Shown here: positions 17,275-25,967 of the stretch, piece by piece
How the letters are laid out: each line of letters begins with the position of its first letter
Numbering within the stretch: position 1 is the first letter of the stretch
Assembly: GCF_003946405.1 (NCBI RefSeq)
Contig: NZ_RHOG01000005.1
Span: forward strand, 35,627-99,626
Source: Lacticaseibacillus yichunensis
GTDB taxonomy: Bacteria; Bacillota; Bacilli; Lactobacillales; Lactobacillaceae
DNA: 64,000 nt
Direction of reading: 5' to 3'
Translations under genes and position numbers: made by a program
Notes under the pieces: model-generated
What the model saw: the letters and a program-made list of their open reading frames with translations, nothing else
What the model was told of the DNA's origin: nothing
Database searches by the model: none

Positions 17275-17868
17275 AAAAAGGGTGCGCAGGTGCGCGGGAT
17301 GGTGGGGCAACTAATTTGGCTTGAGCGCTTGATAGCGCACTTGGCTATCGAGTGCTCGAGACAATTAGATGACCCCACCATGCGCACCGGAGCCCGACTA
17401 CAAAAAGGGTGCGCAGCGCGGCGTTTAGGTCTGAGCAGCTAACTTGGCCCTGGCGCTTGGGGCGCACTTCGCCCCGAGTGACGGGGACAGTTAGATGCCT
17501 CAGACCTGCCGCGCGGAGCCCGACTGAAAAAGGGTGCGGAGGCTCGCGTTTAGGGGTGGGCAGTTAGCTTGGCCTAGGTGCTTGGGGCCGCTCTTAGCCC
17601 CGAGTGCCTAGGTCAGCTAAATGTCCCACCCCTGCGAGCCGGAGCCCGACTGAAAAAGGGTGCGGAGGCTCGCGTTTAGGGGTGGGCAGTTAGCTTGGCC
17701 TAGGTGCTTGGGCCGCTCTTAGCCCCGAGTGACGGGGACAGTTAGATGCCTCAGACCTGCCGCGCGGAGCCCGACTGAAAAGGGTGCGGAGGCTCGCGTT
17801 TAGGGGTGGGCAGTTAGCTTGGCCTAGGTGCTTGGGGCGCACTTCGCCCCGAGTGCCTAGGTCAGCTA
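17275..17868 (+). repeat. Hairpin-repeat array A: five ~125-bp palindromic units
   Basis: Units start at 17275, 17402, 17527, 17653 and 17778, each with AAAAGGGTGCG and, when complete, ending GGAGCCCGACT. Each full unit is a long imperfect palindrome with conserved inner CTTG/CGAGTG signatures. Arms differ between units but mostly pair within a unit: GGTGCGCGGGATGGTGGGG pairs with CCCCACCATGCGCACC in unit 1, GCGCGGC/GCCGCGC and AGGTCTGAG/CTCAGACCT in unit 2, GGCTCGC/GCGAGCC and GGGGTGGG/CCCACCCC in unit 3. Unit 4 joins the left half of unit 3 to the right half of unit 2, so its outer arms do not pair. Unit 5 is truncated where it meets the stop codon of the hicB-like remnant. Confidence 0.9.
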
Positions 17869-18132
17869 TCCTTCTTGGCCTTTTCGCGATACCGCCCGGT
17901 CATAGTCACAGCGATGTATGCAACGGTCTCATTCGCTTCAAGATGCCATTTTGAGTGGTCTTGGACAGCAGGATAGTCCTCGCGATGGCGTCCGCGGCCT
18001 CGATCGCGGCGTGCACGTGGTCATCCCCTTGCGTGACCATCCCCGGGATATTGGGGCTGGTCACGGTAATATAATGGCCGTCATCATTATTTTCCTGAAA
18101 GATGACCGGAAAAGTAGAACTTTATTCTGCAT
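17862..18132 (-). pseudogene. Decayed HicB-like antitoxin gene
   Basis: Start 18132 has an excellent AGGAGGG site, but the frame is broken. After KVLL the frame shifts; the second segment reads VIFQENNDDGHYITVTSPNI and continues PGMVTQGDDHVHAAIEA. Another shift leads to WHLEANETVAYIAVTMTGRY and REKAKKDS, then TGA. Together these give the N-terminal beta-sheet domain of HicB-type antitoxins. No HicA toxin is adjacent. The terminal TGA at 17862-17864 lies within the last hairpin unit of array A. Confidence 0.75.
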
Positions 18133-18147
18133 GAATTTTCCCTCCTA

Positions 18148-18181
18148 ATAAAAAGCCCAGGACGCACCAACGTCCCAGGCT
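18148..18181 (-). terminator. Intrinsic terminator of yycJ
   Basis: AGCCTGGGACG / CGTCCTGGGCT hairpin followed by UUUUU on the minus strand, 39 bases after the stop codon. Confidence 0.85.
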
Positions 18182-18219
18182 GAACACCCTCACACATCAT
18201 TAACCGCTGCCCGCGACGT

Positions 18220-19017
18220 CTACGCCCCAACGGTGAACAGCGGATCCGGCACTTCCGGATCGGTATCGTACAGCTCAAAATCGTGGCCCACACCGAGGCC
18301 CTGCTGCATCAACAGATCGGCCACAGTCGCATGGGCCAGCGACTTGAAGTTGTTGTGCGGCGACAAATGCCCCAAGTAAACGCGCTTGGTGCGCAACCCG
18401 ATCACATCCATGATTGCATCTGCCCCATCCTCATTCGACAAATGGCCCGTGTCGGATAAGATTCGCTGCTGAAGTGGCCACGGATACGGTCCTTGCCGCA
18501 ACATGTCGATATCATGGTTGCATTCCATCACATACGCGTCCGCGTCGCGAATCGTGCCCGCCACCGTGTCCGAGACATAGCCGGTATCGGTGACGATCGC
18601 AAACGCATGGTCATCGTGATGAAACTGGTAAAATTGAGCCGCCGCCGAGTCGTGGGAGACGCCAAAGCTCTCGACATCCAGATCGCCCAGGCTCAAGGTC
18701 GCCCCACGGTCAAAAACATGGAGTTGGTCCGCTGGCAGTTTTCCCAGGCTCGTTGGCAGGGCCGCAAGTGTCGGGGCATTGGCGTAGACTGCCAGCTTCG
18801 GGTAGCGCCTCGCGAGCACGCCCACGCCGCGGCAGTGGTCGCTATGTTCGTGGGTGATGAAAAGACTGTCCACGTCGCTGAGATCGCGGCCAATGCTGGC
18901 CATCATCGCCGCCAGCCGCTTCCCGGAAAAACCGGCGTCGACCAGCACCTTATGTTCGGGTGTCTCAATATAAGTCGCGTTGCCGGAGCTGCTGCTGGCG
19001 AGCACCGAAACGCGCAT
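18220..19017 (-). CDS. yycJ: MBL-fold metallohydrolase YycJ/WalJ
   Basis: 265 residues. Metallo-beta-lactamase fold: SSSSGNATYIET at the N-terminus, the metal motif THEHSDHCRG (HxHxDH), TGHLSNEDGADA and a C-terminal LGHLSPHNN. This family is conserved next to walRKHI and in Bacillus has been linked to DNA repair and cell-division coordination. The start at 19017 is preferred to 19035 because GAGGA lies 8 bases before it. The gene has its own promoter, and a strong hairpin separates it from yycI, so it is at least partly independent of the wal operon here. Confidence 0.92.
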   Translation of the reverse strand: MRVSVLASSSSGNATYIETPEHKVLVDAGFSGKRLAAMMASIGRDLSDVDSLFITHEHSDHCRGVGVLARRYPKLAVYANAPTLAALPTSLGKLPADQLHVFDRGATLSLGDLDVESFGVSHDSAAAQFYQFHHDDHAFAIVTDTGYVSDTVAGTIRDADAYVMECNHDIDMLRQGPYPWPLQQRILSDTGHLSNEDGADAIMDVIGLRTKRVYLGHLSPHNNFKSLAHATVADLLMQQGLGVGHDFELYDTDPEVPDPLFTVGA

Positions 19018-19076
19018 GCCAAAATCCTCGCTCATTTTAGATCGCTACTTTCTTCCTTTTGTATAGTGCACGCCCA

Positions 19077-19105
19077 ATTGTACCCTGTTCGCATCGGGAA
19101 AACAA
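19077..19105 (-). promoter_or_regulatory. Promoter of yycJ
   Basis: TTGTTT (19100-19105) and TACAAT (19077-19082) on the minus strand, spacer 17, in the 305-base gap between yycI and yycJ. The rest of the gap has no gene. Confidence 0.7.
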
Positions 19106-19271
19106 TTGGCGGCCGGCCCAGACCCGGCGCTGGACCTGGCCCCCAAACAGCCAGTGAACGGCCCACATGACAGCTGGCCTCCCCATGCCACAGCAGCCAG
19201 CCCATAAGACGGCGGTCACCCTCACCGGAGCGGCGCCGCCCACCTCACAGCGCGCGCCCCCATGCGACAAC

Positions 19272-19316
19272 CAAAACGGGGGCGGCGACCCTATTTAGCA
19301 GATCGCCGCCCCCTAC
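19272..19316 (-). terminator. Hairpin terminator at the end of walRKHI
   Basis: GGGGGCGGCGA / TCGCCGCCCCC, a very GC-rich stem with a short U stretch (GUUUUGG) directly after yycI. Confidence 0.65.
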
Positions 19317-19322
19317 TGTTGC

Positions 19323-20129
19323 CTATTGTTCCTCAGTCCGGGTCGTGATCACCGTCTTGGAGATCGCGTTGACTTTTTTCACCGTGAGCGACTTGGCGCC
19401 TTGGGTCTCGACACCGACGAACCAGGCCGGCACGAAGACCGTGCTGCCCTTTGCGTCGAGCATGTAGGTGTACGCGAGCTTCGTCCAGGTGACAGTCGCG
19501 TTGTTGGCCAGCTCATTGTCGCGATACAGGGTGATCACGGCATCTTGTGCCGAGGCCAGGGCCACATCACTGCGCAGGACGGTCAGCTTGTCGATGTACG
19601 TCTGTGTGTAACTGATGAGCCGCTCATTTTTGACCGTGCAAACGATCTCCGCGCGCCGATCGTAGAGTTCATCCCCGTCGCGTTTTTGGACAAAAATGTA
19701 AGTGTCCTTGCTCGACAGGCCTTCCGCGTACACATACTCGTCGCCATCGATCGCATTTTCCCCGCTGGCGAGCCATTTCTTCAGCTGGGTGGCCGCGTCC
19801 TTCTCCTTGATCACGACGTCGCCGCGCAGCGTGCTGTGCAGCGTCTCAGGCGCCGTGCCGCTGACGGTGGTATACTGGCCGATCAGCTGGTCCTTGCGCT
19901 GGCTGAGCGCCGTGTTCGGCTGGCTGGCCAGATACCCCCCAGTCGGCGTGGTGGTCGCCAGTTTCGGCAGCTTGATGCCGTCACGCCCCATGTCGGCGAG
20001 CAGATCCGCGGTGTCCGTGGTGCTGGTCGCAAGGTCAACTTGCTGTGACTGGAAAAAACTGATGCCCAGGAAGATATTCAGGCCGATGAAGACCATCAAG
20101 AAGATCCATTCGATCCGCCGAAAATCCAT
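19323..20129 (-). CDS. yycI: WalK regulatory protein YycI/WalI
   Basis: 268 residues. A single N-terminal membrane helix (WIFLMVFIGLNIFLGISFF) starts a few residues in and is followed by an extracytoplasmic domain. YycI forms a membrane complex with YycH and WalK that tunes kinase activity. It lies 11 bases after yycH on the same strand, the standard order walR-walK-yycH-yycI. Sequence conservation of this family is low, so the assignment rests on topology, size and order. Confidence 0.9.
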   Translation of the reverse strand: MDFRRIEWIFLMVFIGLNIFLGISFFQSQQVDLATSTTDTADLLADMGRDGIKLPKLATTTPTGGYLASQPNTALSQRKDQLIGQYTTVSGTAPETLHSTLRGDVVIKEKDAATQLKKWLASGENAIDGDEYVYAEGLSSKDTYIFVQKRDGDELYDRRAEIVCTVKNERLISYTQTYIDKLTVLRSDVALASAQDAVITLYRDNELANNATVTWTKLAYTYMLDAKGSTVFVPAWFVGVETQGAKSLTVKKVNAISKTVITTRTEEQ

Positions 20130-20140
20130 GTGCTCACCTC

Positions 20141-21496
20141 CTATTCAAGCGGTTGTGCCGGGTTGGCGTTGCTGTCGTCATCGAGCATGCCGCTGGCGAG
20201 CCATTGCGTGTAGCGCCGGTATTCGCCATTGATCTCGACAAAATACGTCGGCGTGAGTGCCACGACCTGGCTGTCTGCCGCCTGCGTATGCCAATAATAA
20301 CCGAGGACGATATCCTGAATGCCCGTTGTCGCGTAGCCATCTTTTTTCAGCTGAGCCAGCACCGTCGCCGTGGTCGGCAGCGTTGTTTTCGCCTGCTGCG
20401 TGGGAATCGGCACGATCAGATTATTGGTGGAAAAATCGATCTGCAGGCCCGAGCTCGTGCTCGCCACCGTGACCTTGCCGTTGTCCTCGCCGTTAAAGAT
20501 CGGCAGGCCCTGGGCAAATGCGCGGAAGGTGGTCTCCTGGCTGGTGCGGTCATAGGAAAAATAGCGCACCGCATTGAGGCCCAACAGATTGAGGTTCCCC
20601 AATCCACTGTACGCCTTGGTCAAGGCGGTCTGGAGATCCTTTTTGCGGTTGGCGGACGCGGCATTTTCAAATTCCATCAAGCCGCTGGATGGCGTGAGGG
20701 TCAGGCGATAATTCGTGCCGACCGTGTAGACCGTCTCCGCCCCAATCTCCCGCGAGTCGATTGCGCTGGCTTGCTGGGCCGGCATCAGAAGTGCCACGTA
20801 ATGGTTGGCGCTTTGCTGATCGAGCAGATAGGCATACGGCTGCACCTGAATCTGGTCGCGATACACCGCCACCTGCCGCGTGCCGAGGCGCATCTCGCTG
20901 ATTGCGAAGGCATTTGGCAACGTGTCATCCACCGTCTGGCGCAGCGCCGCCGTCTTCGCGTTGGTCAAATTGCCATAGCGCACCTGGCGCGTCTCGTCGT
21001 TGATGAAGGCCAGCCGGTCCGGATGGGCAAAATCAAACAGCAGTCGATCAAACTGAAAATCGCCGTTGGTCGCGGTCGCTTTTTTATTGAAAAAGCCGCT
21101 GTTGAATGTGCGATAGGTGATCATCCCGCTGTAATGCAGTTGCACGGTGTCCTGGCTGGCCAAGAGCTTCGTGAAGTCATCCGCGCTGAGCCGGACCGCG
21201 GTGCCGACCGTGCCCAGGCGCCACTTGGCCATCGCCAGGCGGACCGTTTGTGCGGCATCATTGTCCGCCTCAAACAGCTGCCACTTTTGCCCGTTCTGCT
21301 GGTAATAGACCGCAGTCGGCGCCATGACGGTGGACTTGAGTTTGGCGATATTGGGATCTTTTTTCGTCTGCACGACCGCGGTGGTTTCTTCGCGGCCCAA
21401 GCGTGACGGATTCTGCCAGATCAACCAGGTGAAAACAAGACTCAGCGCGATCATCGCGATGAGGCTGACGCGTAAGATCCAGCCACTAAGCTTCAT
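20141..21496 (-). CDS. yycH: WalK regulatory protein YycH/WalH
   Basis: 451 residues. One N-terminal membrane helix (ILRVSLIAMIALSLVFTWLIW) and a large extracellular part with YycH features, such as FSYDRTSQETTFRAFAQGLPIF and a C-terminal TPTYFVEINGEYRRY. Its start overlaps the last codons of walK by 11 bases, indicating translational coupling. Partner of YycI in controlling WalK. Confidence 0.93.
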   Translation of the reverse strand: MKLSGWILRVSLIAMIALSLVFTWLIWQNPSRLGREETTAVVQTKKDPNIAKLKSTVMAPTAVYYQQNGQKWQLFEADNDAAQTVRLAMAKWRLGTVGTAVRLSADDFTKLLASQDTVQLHYSGMITYRTFNSGFFNKKATATNGDFQFDRLLFDFAHPDRLAFINDETRQVRYGNLTNAKTAALRQTVDDTLPNAFAISEMRLGTRQVAVYRDQIQVQPYAYLLDQQSANHYVALLMPAQQASAIDSREIGAETVYTVGTNYRLTLTPSSGLMEFENAASANRKKDLQTALTKAYSGLGNLNLLGLNAVRYFSYDRTSQETTFRAFAQGLPIFNGEDNGKVTVASTSSGLQIDFSTNNLIVPIPTQQAKTTLPTTATVLAQLKKDGYATTGIQDIVLGYYWHTQAADSQVVALTPTYFVEINGEYRRYTQWLASGMLDDDSNANPAQPLE

Positions 21497-23390
21497 CCCA
21501 ATCGCCTCCTTCGTCTTCGATCGGCTGATACGGCAGCGAAATATAGAATGTGGAGCCCTTACCTTCCTCGGAATCGACCCAGATACGGCCGTTCAGCGCC
21601 TCCACCACTTCCTTGGAGATCGCCAGGCCAAGCCCGGTGCCGCCTTGTTTGCGGGAGCGGGCCTTGTCCACGCGATAGAAGCGGTCAAAGACTTTGCCGA
21701 GGTCCTGGCGCGGAATGCCCAGGCCTTGGTCGGAGATCGACAGAATCACATGGTTGTGCGTCTCAAGCAGCCGCGCGGTGATCACGCCGCCATCCGGACT
21801 GTATTTGATCGCATTGTTCATGATGTTGTCGATCACCTGCATGAACTTATCCTGGTCGATCTCGACCCACAGATCGCGCTTGGTGATCTCACGGCGAATC
21901 GTGTACGTCTTTTTCGTGGTCGCAACTTCGATGTGCTGGTTGTTGTCGCTGGACGCATGCTCATTTTGCGTCTTGAGCATCATGTCGAAGCGATCGAGGA
22001 TGTAGTTGAAAAATTCGTTGAGGTTGATGGTCTCAAGCTCGATCTTGCTGGTGCCCGAATCAAGCCGCGACAAACTGAGCAGGTCATTGATCATCCGGAT
22101 CATCCGGTCGGTCTCTTCCTGCGTCACCTTGAGAAATTGCGGTGCGATCTTCGGATCCTGCCAGGCCCCTTCGTTCAGCGCCTCGATGTAGCTGCGCATA
22201 GACGTGAGCGGCGTCCGCAATTCGTGTGAGACATTCGACACGAATTCCCGCCGTTCACGATCGCTTTTTTGTTGCTCAGTGACGTCATGCAACACAGCAA
22301 CCAGGCCGGAGATGAAGCCGGTCTCCCGCTGGATCAGGCTAAAGTCCACGCGCAAGATCAGCTCGCGGTTGAGCTGTTCCGTGAAGTCCAGCAGCAACTC
22401 CTTTTGATTTTCCAGCAGGTCGCGCAGTGTGTAGTCCTTTTCGATGTTGAGCAGGCGCAAGATCGACACGCCGATCACGTCTTCGTTTTTCGTCTCGAGA
22501 AAATCCAGCGCCGTCTGATTGATGATGATCACATTGCCCCGGCGATCGGTGGCGATCACCCCATCGGTCATGTGGGCCAGTACCGAATCCAGCCGCCGCC
22601 GCTCCGCCTCACTGGCTTCCTGGGCCTCTTCGACGCGGACAGACAGGTTATTGACCGCAACCGCCAGCTGGCCCAACTCATCTTGACCGTAGATGCGGAC
22701 TTGCCCGGAGTAATCCCCGCGCGCCATTCGAATCGCCTGTTTTTTCATCTCGTCGATTGGCCGCGTGATGGCCCGGGAGATGACAATGGAGATCGCGATG
22801 CCCAAGAGGCCTGCGACCAGCGATGCGATGAGGAAAATACGGACGATCTTGTTGATATTGCCATATACAGATTCCATGCTCGCGGTGATGGCAATGGCGC
22901 CGACAACGGTGTTGGTGTCGCCGGTCGCGTTGGGATTTTTCACCGGAATGATCTTGGTATAACTGGCGCCGCTGCCATTTTCGTACTCGAAGCCCTCAAA
23001 GATCTGGCCGTTATAGAGCACGGATTTCACATTGCTCGCCGCGCTTTTTTGCCCGATGGCGCTTTGCGCGTTGATGTTAGAATTCGCGCGCACGGTCCCC
23101 TTGGCATCGACAACCTGAATCTCAGCGGAATTGGCGATCTCCGCCTGGCTGATGGTCGTCTTCATGTCCTTGTTGGCGTCGCCGGTATCCTTGCGCAACA
23201 GATCCGTGGCGAGTTTATCTTGAATGTACGGATCGATATTGACCGCCGTCTTGAATGTCTCGATGTTCTGGCTTTCAAGCGAGCGCACAAAATACGCGCC
23301 AATGATTTCCACAGTTACCAGCAGTAACAGGATAAACACTAGCGCGATCTTGAAATGAATCGATTGGAAAAAGCGAATCTTCTTATTCAT
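21486..23390 (-). CDS. walK: Sensor histidine kinase WalK
   Basis: 634 residues. Membrane helices at about 13-32 and 182-205 enclose a roughly 145-residue extracellular sensor. A HAMP domain (about 205-258), a PAS domain (about 265-375), a dimerisation domain with phospho-acceptor His389 in NVSHELRTPLTSM and an ATPase domain (DQGLGIP, GGTGLGLAISKEVVEAL) follow. WalK monitors peptidoglycan synthesis and phosphorylates WalR. Like most Firmicute WalKs it has both HAMP and PAS. The gene follows walR after a 94-base gap. Confidence 0.97.
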   Translation of the reverse strand: MNKKIRFFQSIHFKIALVFILLLLVTVEIIGAYFVRSLESQNIETFKTAVNIDPYIQDKLATDLLRKDTGDANKDMKTTISQAEIANSAEIQVVDAKGTVRANSNINAQSAIGQKSAASNVKSVLYNGQIFEGFEYENGSGASYTKIIPVKNPNATGDTNTVVGAIAITASMESVYGNINKIVRIFLIASLVAGLLGIAISIVISRAITRPIDEMKKQAIRMARGDYSGQVRIYGQDELGQLAVAVNNLSVRVEEAQEASEAERRRLDSVLAHMTDGVIATDRRGNVIIINQTALDFLETKNEDVIGVSILRLLNIEKDYTLRDLLENQKELLLDFTEQLNRELILRVDFSLIQRETGFISGLVAVLHDVTEQQKSDRERREFVSNVSHELRTPLTSMRSYIEALNEGAWQDPKIAPQFLKVTQEETDRMIRMINDLLSLSRLDSGTSKIELETINLNEFFNYILDRFDMMLKTQNEHASSDNNQHIEVATTKKTYTIRREITKRDLWVEIDQDKFMQVIDNIMNNAIKYSPDGGVITARLLETHNHVILSISDQGLGIPRQDLGKVFDRFYRVDKARSRKQGGTGLGLAISKEVVEALNGRIWVDSEEGKGSTFYISLPYQPIEDEGGDWDEA

Positions 23391-23484
23391 AACAGCCGTC
23401 GCTCCATGGAGATAGGTGGCAACGGCGTGATTCGGGCAGGCCGAAAAACGCCGTCCTTAGAGATGATCAGGTCAGAAAGCCGAC

Positions 23485-24195
23485 TTACTCAGCTTCCGGG
23501 TTGCGCAGGTAGTAGCCCACGCCGCGACGGGTGATCAGCCAATCCGGATGCGACGGATTATCCTCGACTTTTTCACGTAGGCGCCGCATCGTCACATCGA
23601 CGGTGCGCACATCCCCGAAGTAGTCGTAGCCCCAGACCGTTTGAAGCAAATGCTCTCGCGTCATCACCTGGCCGATATGCCGCGCCAAATAATGCAGCAA
23701 CTCAAATTCACGGTGCGTCAGCTCGATCTTCTCGCCGCGCTTGGTCACCGTGTAGGCATCCGGATGAATGGTCAAATCGCCGATGCTCAGCTCCTTGTTC
23801 TCATCTTCCGCTTCGGGCTGCGCGCTTTGCGTCCCACTGCGGCGCAGGTTTGCCTTGACCCGCGCCACCAGTTCCCGATTGGAAAATGGTTTGGTGACAT
23901 AATCATCCGCGCCGAGCTCCAGCCCCAGGACCTTATCGATCTCCGAGTCCTTTGCCGTCAGCATAATAATTGGGGTATCGTGGTCTTTGCGCACCTGGCG
24001 TGCCACTTCGAGCCCATCGATCTTCGGTAACATCAGATCAAGTAAGATCAGATCAGGATCTTCTTCGTTCACTTTGGCCAACGCTTCTTCACCATCAAAT
24101 GCGGTGACAACGTCGTAGCCTTCTTTTGTCAGGTTAAATTTCACGATGTCCGAGATCGGTTTCTCGTCATCAACGACCAAGATCTTCTTCGCCAT
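23485..24195 (-). CDS. walR: Response regulator WalR (OmpR family)
   Basis: 236 residues from the ATG at 24195, which has a GGAGG site 8 bases away; an upstream in-frame ATG at 24243 would overlap the promoter. The receiver domain ([18 protein letters not shown], phospho-acceptor Asp53 in LLDLMLP) is followed by a winged-helix domain with [15 protein letters not shown] and RRGVGYYLR. WalR is the essential regulator of cell-wall hydrolases in low-GC Gram-positives. Confidence 0.97.
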   Translation of the reverse strand: MAKKILVVDDEKPISDIVKFNLTKEGYDVVTAFDGEEALAKVNEEDPDLILLDLMLPKIDGLEVARQVRKDHDTPIIMLTAKDSEIDKVLGLELGADDYVTKPFSNRELVARVKANLRRSGTQSAQPEAEDENKELSIGDLTIHPDAYTVTKRGEKIELTHREFELLHYLARHIGQVMTREHLLQTVWGYDYFGDVRTVDVTMRRLREKVEDNPSHPDWLITRRGVGYYLRNPEAE

Positions 24196-24225
24196 AGTCG
24201 GCCCTCCTTGGTGTGTTCTGCCTCC

Positions 24226-24254
24226 ATTATAACGGTTTGTCACAACAGGGGCAA
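24226..24254 (-). promoter_or_regulatory. Putative promoter of walRKHI
   Basis: TATAAT (24226-24231) and TTGCCC (24249-24254) on the minus strand with a 17-base spacer, about 30 bases before the walR start. Confidence 0.6.
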
Positions 24255-24439
24255 AAATTCAGGGTGCGCTGAATTCCTGGGGACTGTCTGTATTGACTGC
24301 TCTACCAATGTTTACCCTCAGATGCCAGCAGCCATGTACGACGATAACCGATCGCCCCAGGCTCAGACAACCTTGTGACACTCAATATTTGCTGTTCCTA
24401 GGACGTCAGAAGAAAGTTAACACCCTCAAGTGTTTATGG

Positions 24440-24468
24440 TTGTGTTTCACTAACCCCCCAGCTACAAT
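24440..24468 (+). promoter_or_regulatory. Putative promoter of the secreted-protein pair
   Basis: TTGTGT (24440-24445), 17-base spacer, TACAAT (24463-24468). The rest of the 306-base gap between walR and 24502 holds no gene. Confidence 0.55.
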
Positions 24469-24501
24469 TATGGTATCAAAAAAAGAAAGGGGTGATACGC
24501 C

Positions 24502-25311
24502 ATGAAAAAAACTTGTATCTCTCTCATTAGCCTTGTTGCTAGCGTCCTCTTCACTACTATTCATCCCGTCTCAGCAAGCTCTCCTACCTCAACATCCTCA
24601 GCCAACAATTCCAATCTACTCTTAGAATTAAGCAACACACAGATCGAAAACCGAGCTCAGCAAGCTATCGATGAATTCAACCTCAACGGAAAGGTCACCT
24701 GGCCGGGATACCGCGTTTCAGTTCAGACGAAGCATCTTGGCGACTACACACTTAGTCAGTTTTCTGTTGATATGCCAGCAGGGCCAGAAGTACGAGCGGC
24801 GACTTTATTCGCTTCGCCACGAGCCGTCTTAACCGTTGGCACGCTGACCAGAACAGGTGAGGACCAATCGATGTCGATTACAGGTTCAACAACCGTACGC
24901 TACGATGAACGTATTTTCGAAGGCATAACATGTGCTAAAATTAGTGGGATGACGAGTAAGTATGAGAGCCATGATAGCCGTATGCTCTGCCGTACCATGT
25001 ATATGATTTTAGGTCAAGATGGAAATGGATATAATGAAGACGGCTCACGTATGATGTTCGCGGGGGAATACACAGACGGAAAATCCGTTACAAACCCAAA
25101 GAGTGGCACGAACTATAGTCTATCCGCACCAACTGAACAGATTCAATTCTATGCGGCTTCTAACGCCCCATTATCAGTAGTGGGAGCAAACACTCAATTT
25201 GACCTAAGCCATGTTGATAGCTCAACAATATCCGAATCATTTGAAGTCCAAGCAGTTGATTTTGGTAATATGCCCAACCCTGCTGATTTGGTTCATTCTA
25301 TCGGCGGATAA
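24502..25311 (+). CDS. Secreted protein of unknown function
   Basis: 269 residues, start preceded by AAAGGGG. A Sec signal peptide (MKKTCISLISLVASVLFTTI, cleavage near VSASS) is followed by a Ser/Thr/Asn-rich linker and a domain I do not recognise, with KVTWPGYRVSVQTK, TLTRTGEDQSMSITGSTT and a C-terminal NPADLVHSIGG. Two internal Cys residues (GITCAK, MLCRTM) could form a disulfide. It is followed 27 bases later by a lipoprotein gene, probably in one transcript. Both are visibly more AT-rich than the wal genes, suggesting separate acquisition. Confidence 0.75.
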   Translation: MKKTCISLISLVASVLFTTIHPVSASSPTSTSSANNSNLLLELSNTQIENRAQQAIDEFNLNGKVTWPGYRVSVQTKHLGDYTLSQFSVDMPAGPEVRAATLFASPRAVLTVGTLTRTGEDQSMSITGSTTVRYDERIFEGITCAKISGMTSKYESHDSRMLCRTMYMILGQDGNGYNEDGSRMMFAGEYTDGKSVTNPKSGTNYSLSAPTEQIQFYAASNAPLSVVGANTQFDLSHVDSSTISESFEVQAVDFGNMPNPADLVHSIGG

Positions 25312-25338
25312 CGTTCAAAAGTGAAAAGAGGATTTTAC

Positions 25339-25791
25339 ATGCGGCCCATACTTCTCGAAGCAATTGCCATATGCACATTACTAGCTGGCTGCTCAGTAGC
25401 GTCTCATTCTCCTTCCAGTACCTCCTCTTTGGCCGCGCATCAAACGACTGTATCAAAATCTGCCAGACTCTATCAGGAGCCATCCTTACAGATCAAATAT
25501 GGTGCACACATTGTTCAGGCAGGGGCAACATTGACACGACAATCTGGATCAGAGCTGAGCATTATCATTAGCGATTTTCCAAAAAGCTACACTGGACAGA
25601 TTCTCTTAGATGGCGTCGACATTGGCATTGCTGGACCCGACACCACAACGATCACGCTTGCAGACGACCCTTCAGACTCAACTGCTCGGCTAGCGCGCCC
25701 AGGCCTACACAGGGTCACACTTAATATCTATCCAGAAAAGAGCGGCCACGCAGTCGCTACACTCTATCACACCTTTTCGACTAGTAAGTAA
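25339..25791 (+). CDS. Small lipoprotein of unknown function
   Basis: 150 residues from the ATG at 25339, which has AGAGGA 7 bases before it. The lipobox LLAGC lies at about residue 18, followed by a Ser/Thr-rich tether and a domain of mostly beta-strand character (QIKYGAHIVQAGATLTRQ, YTGQILLDGVDIGI, HRVTLNIYPEK), perhaps immunoglobulin-like. It pairs with the secreted protein just upstream; the two may act together outside the cell. No family recognised. Confidence 0.7.
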   Translation: MRPILLEAIAICTLLAGCSVASHSPSSTSSLAAHQTTVSKSARLYQEPSLQIKYGAHIVQAGATLTRQSGSELSIIISDFPKSYTGQILLDGVDIGIAGPDTTTITLADDPSDSTARLARPGLHRVTLNIYPEKSGHAVATLYHTFSTSK

Positions 25792-25967
25792 TCGATGCTT
25801 TGTAGCAACCCTCCGCCGTCACGTGTCCTAACAATCCAGGTCAACAATCCAAATAGAGTTGATCAATTGCGATACGACCATCTAATGGCATTGAACTTCG
25901 ACCTGCATGCCATCCGCCGCTTTCCCTCCCTGCCTCGGTCAGGTAAACTGAGCGTGGAGGTGATCAC

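Noticed and set aside
17275..17868. CRISPR array as an explanation for the tandem repeats
   Set aside because: Units are ~125 bp palindromes without short direct repeats plus unique spacers, and no cas genes are present.
19037..19270. Small minus-strand frame between yycI and yycJ
   Set aside because: Gly/Trp/Cys-rich composition, no ribosome site, and it contains the yycJ promoter.
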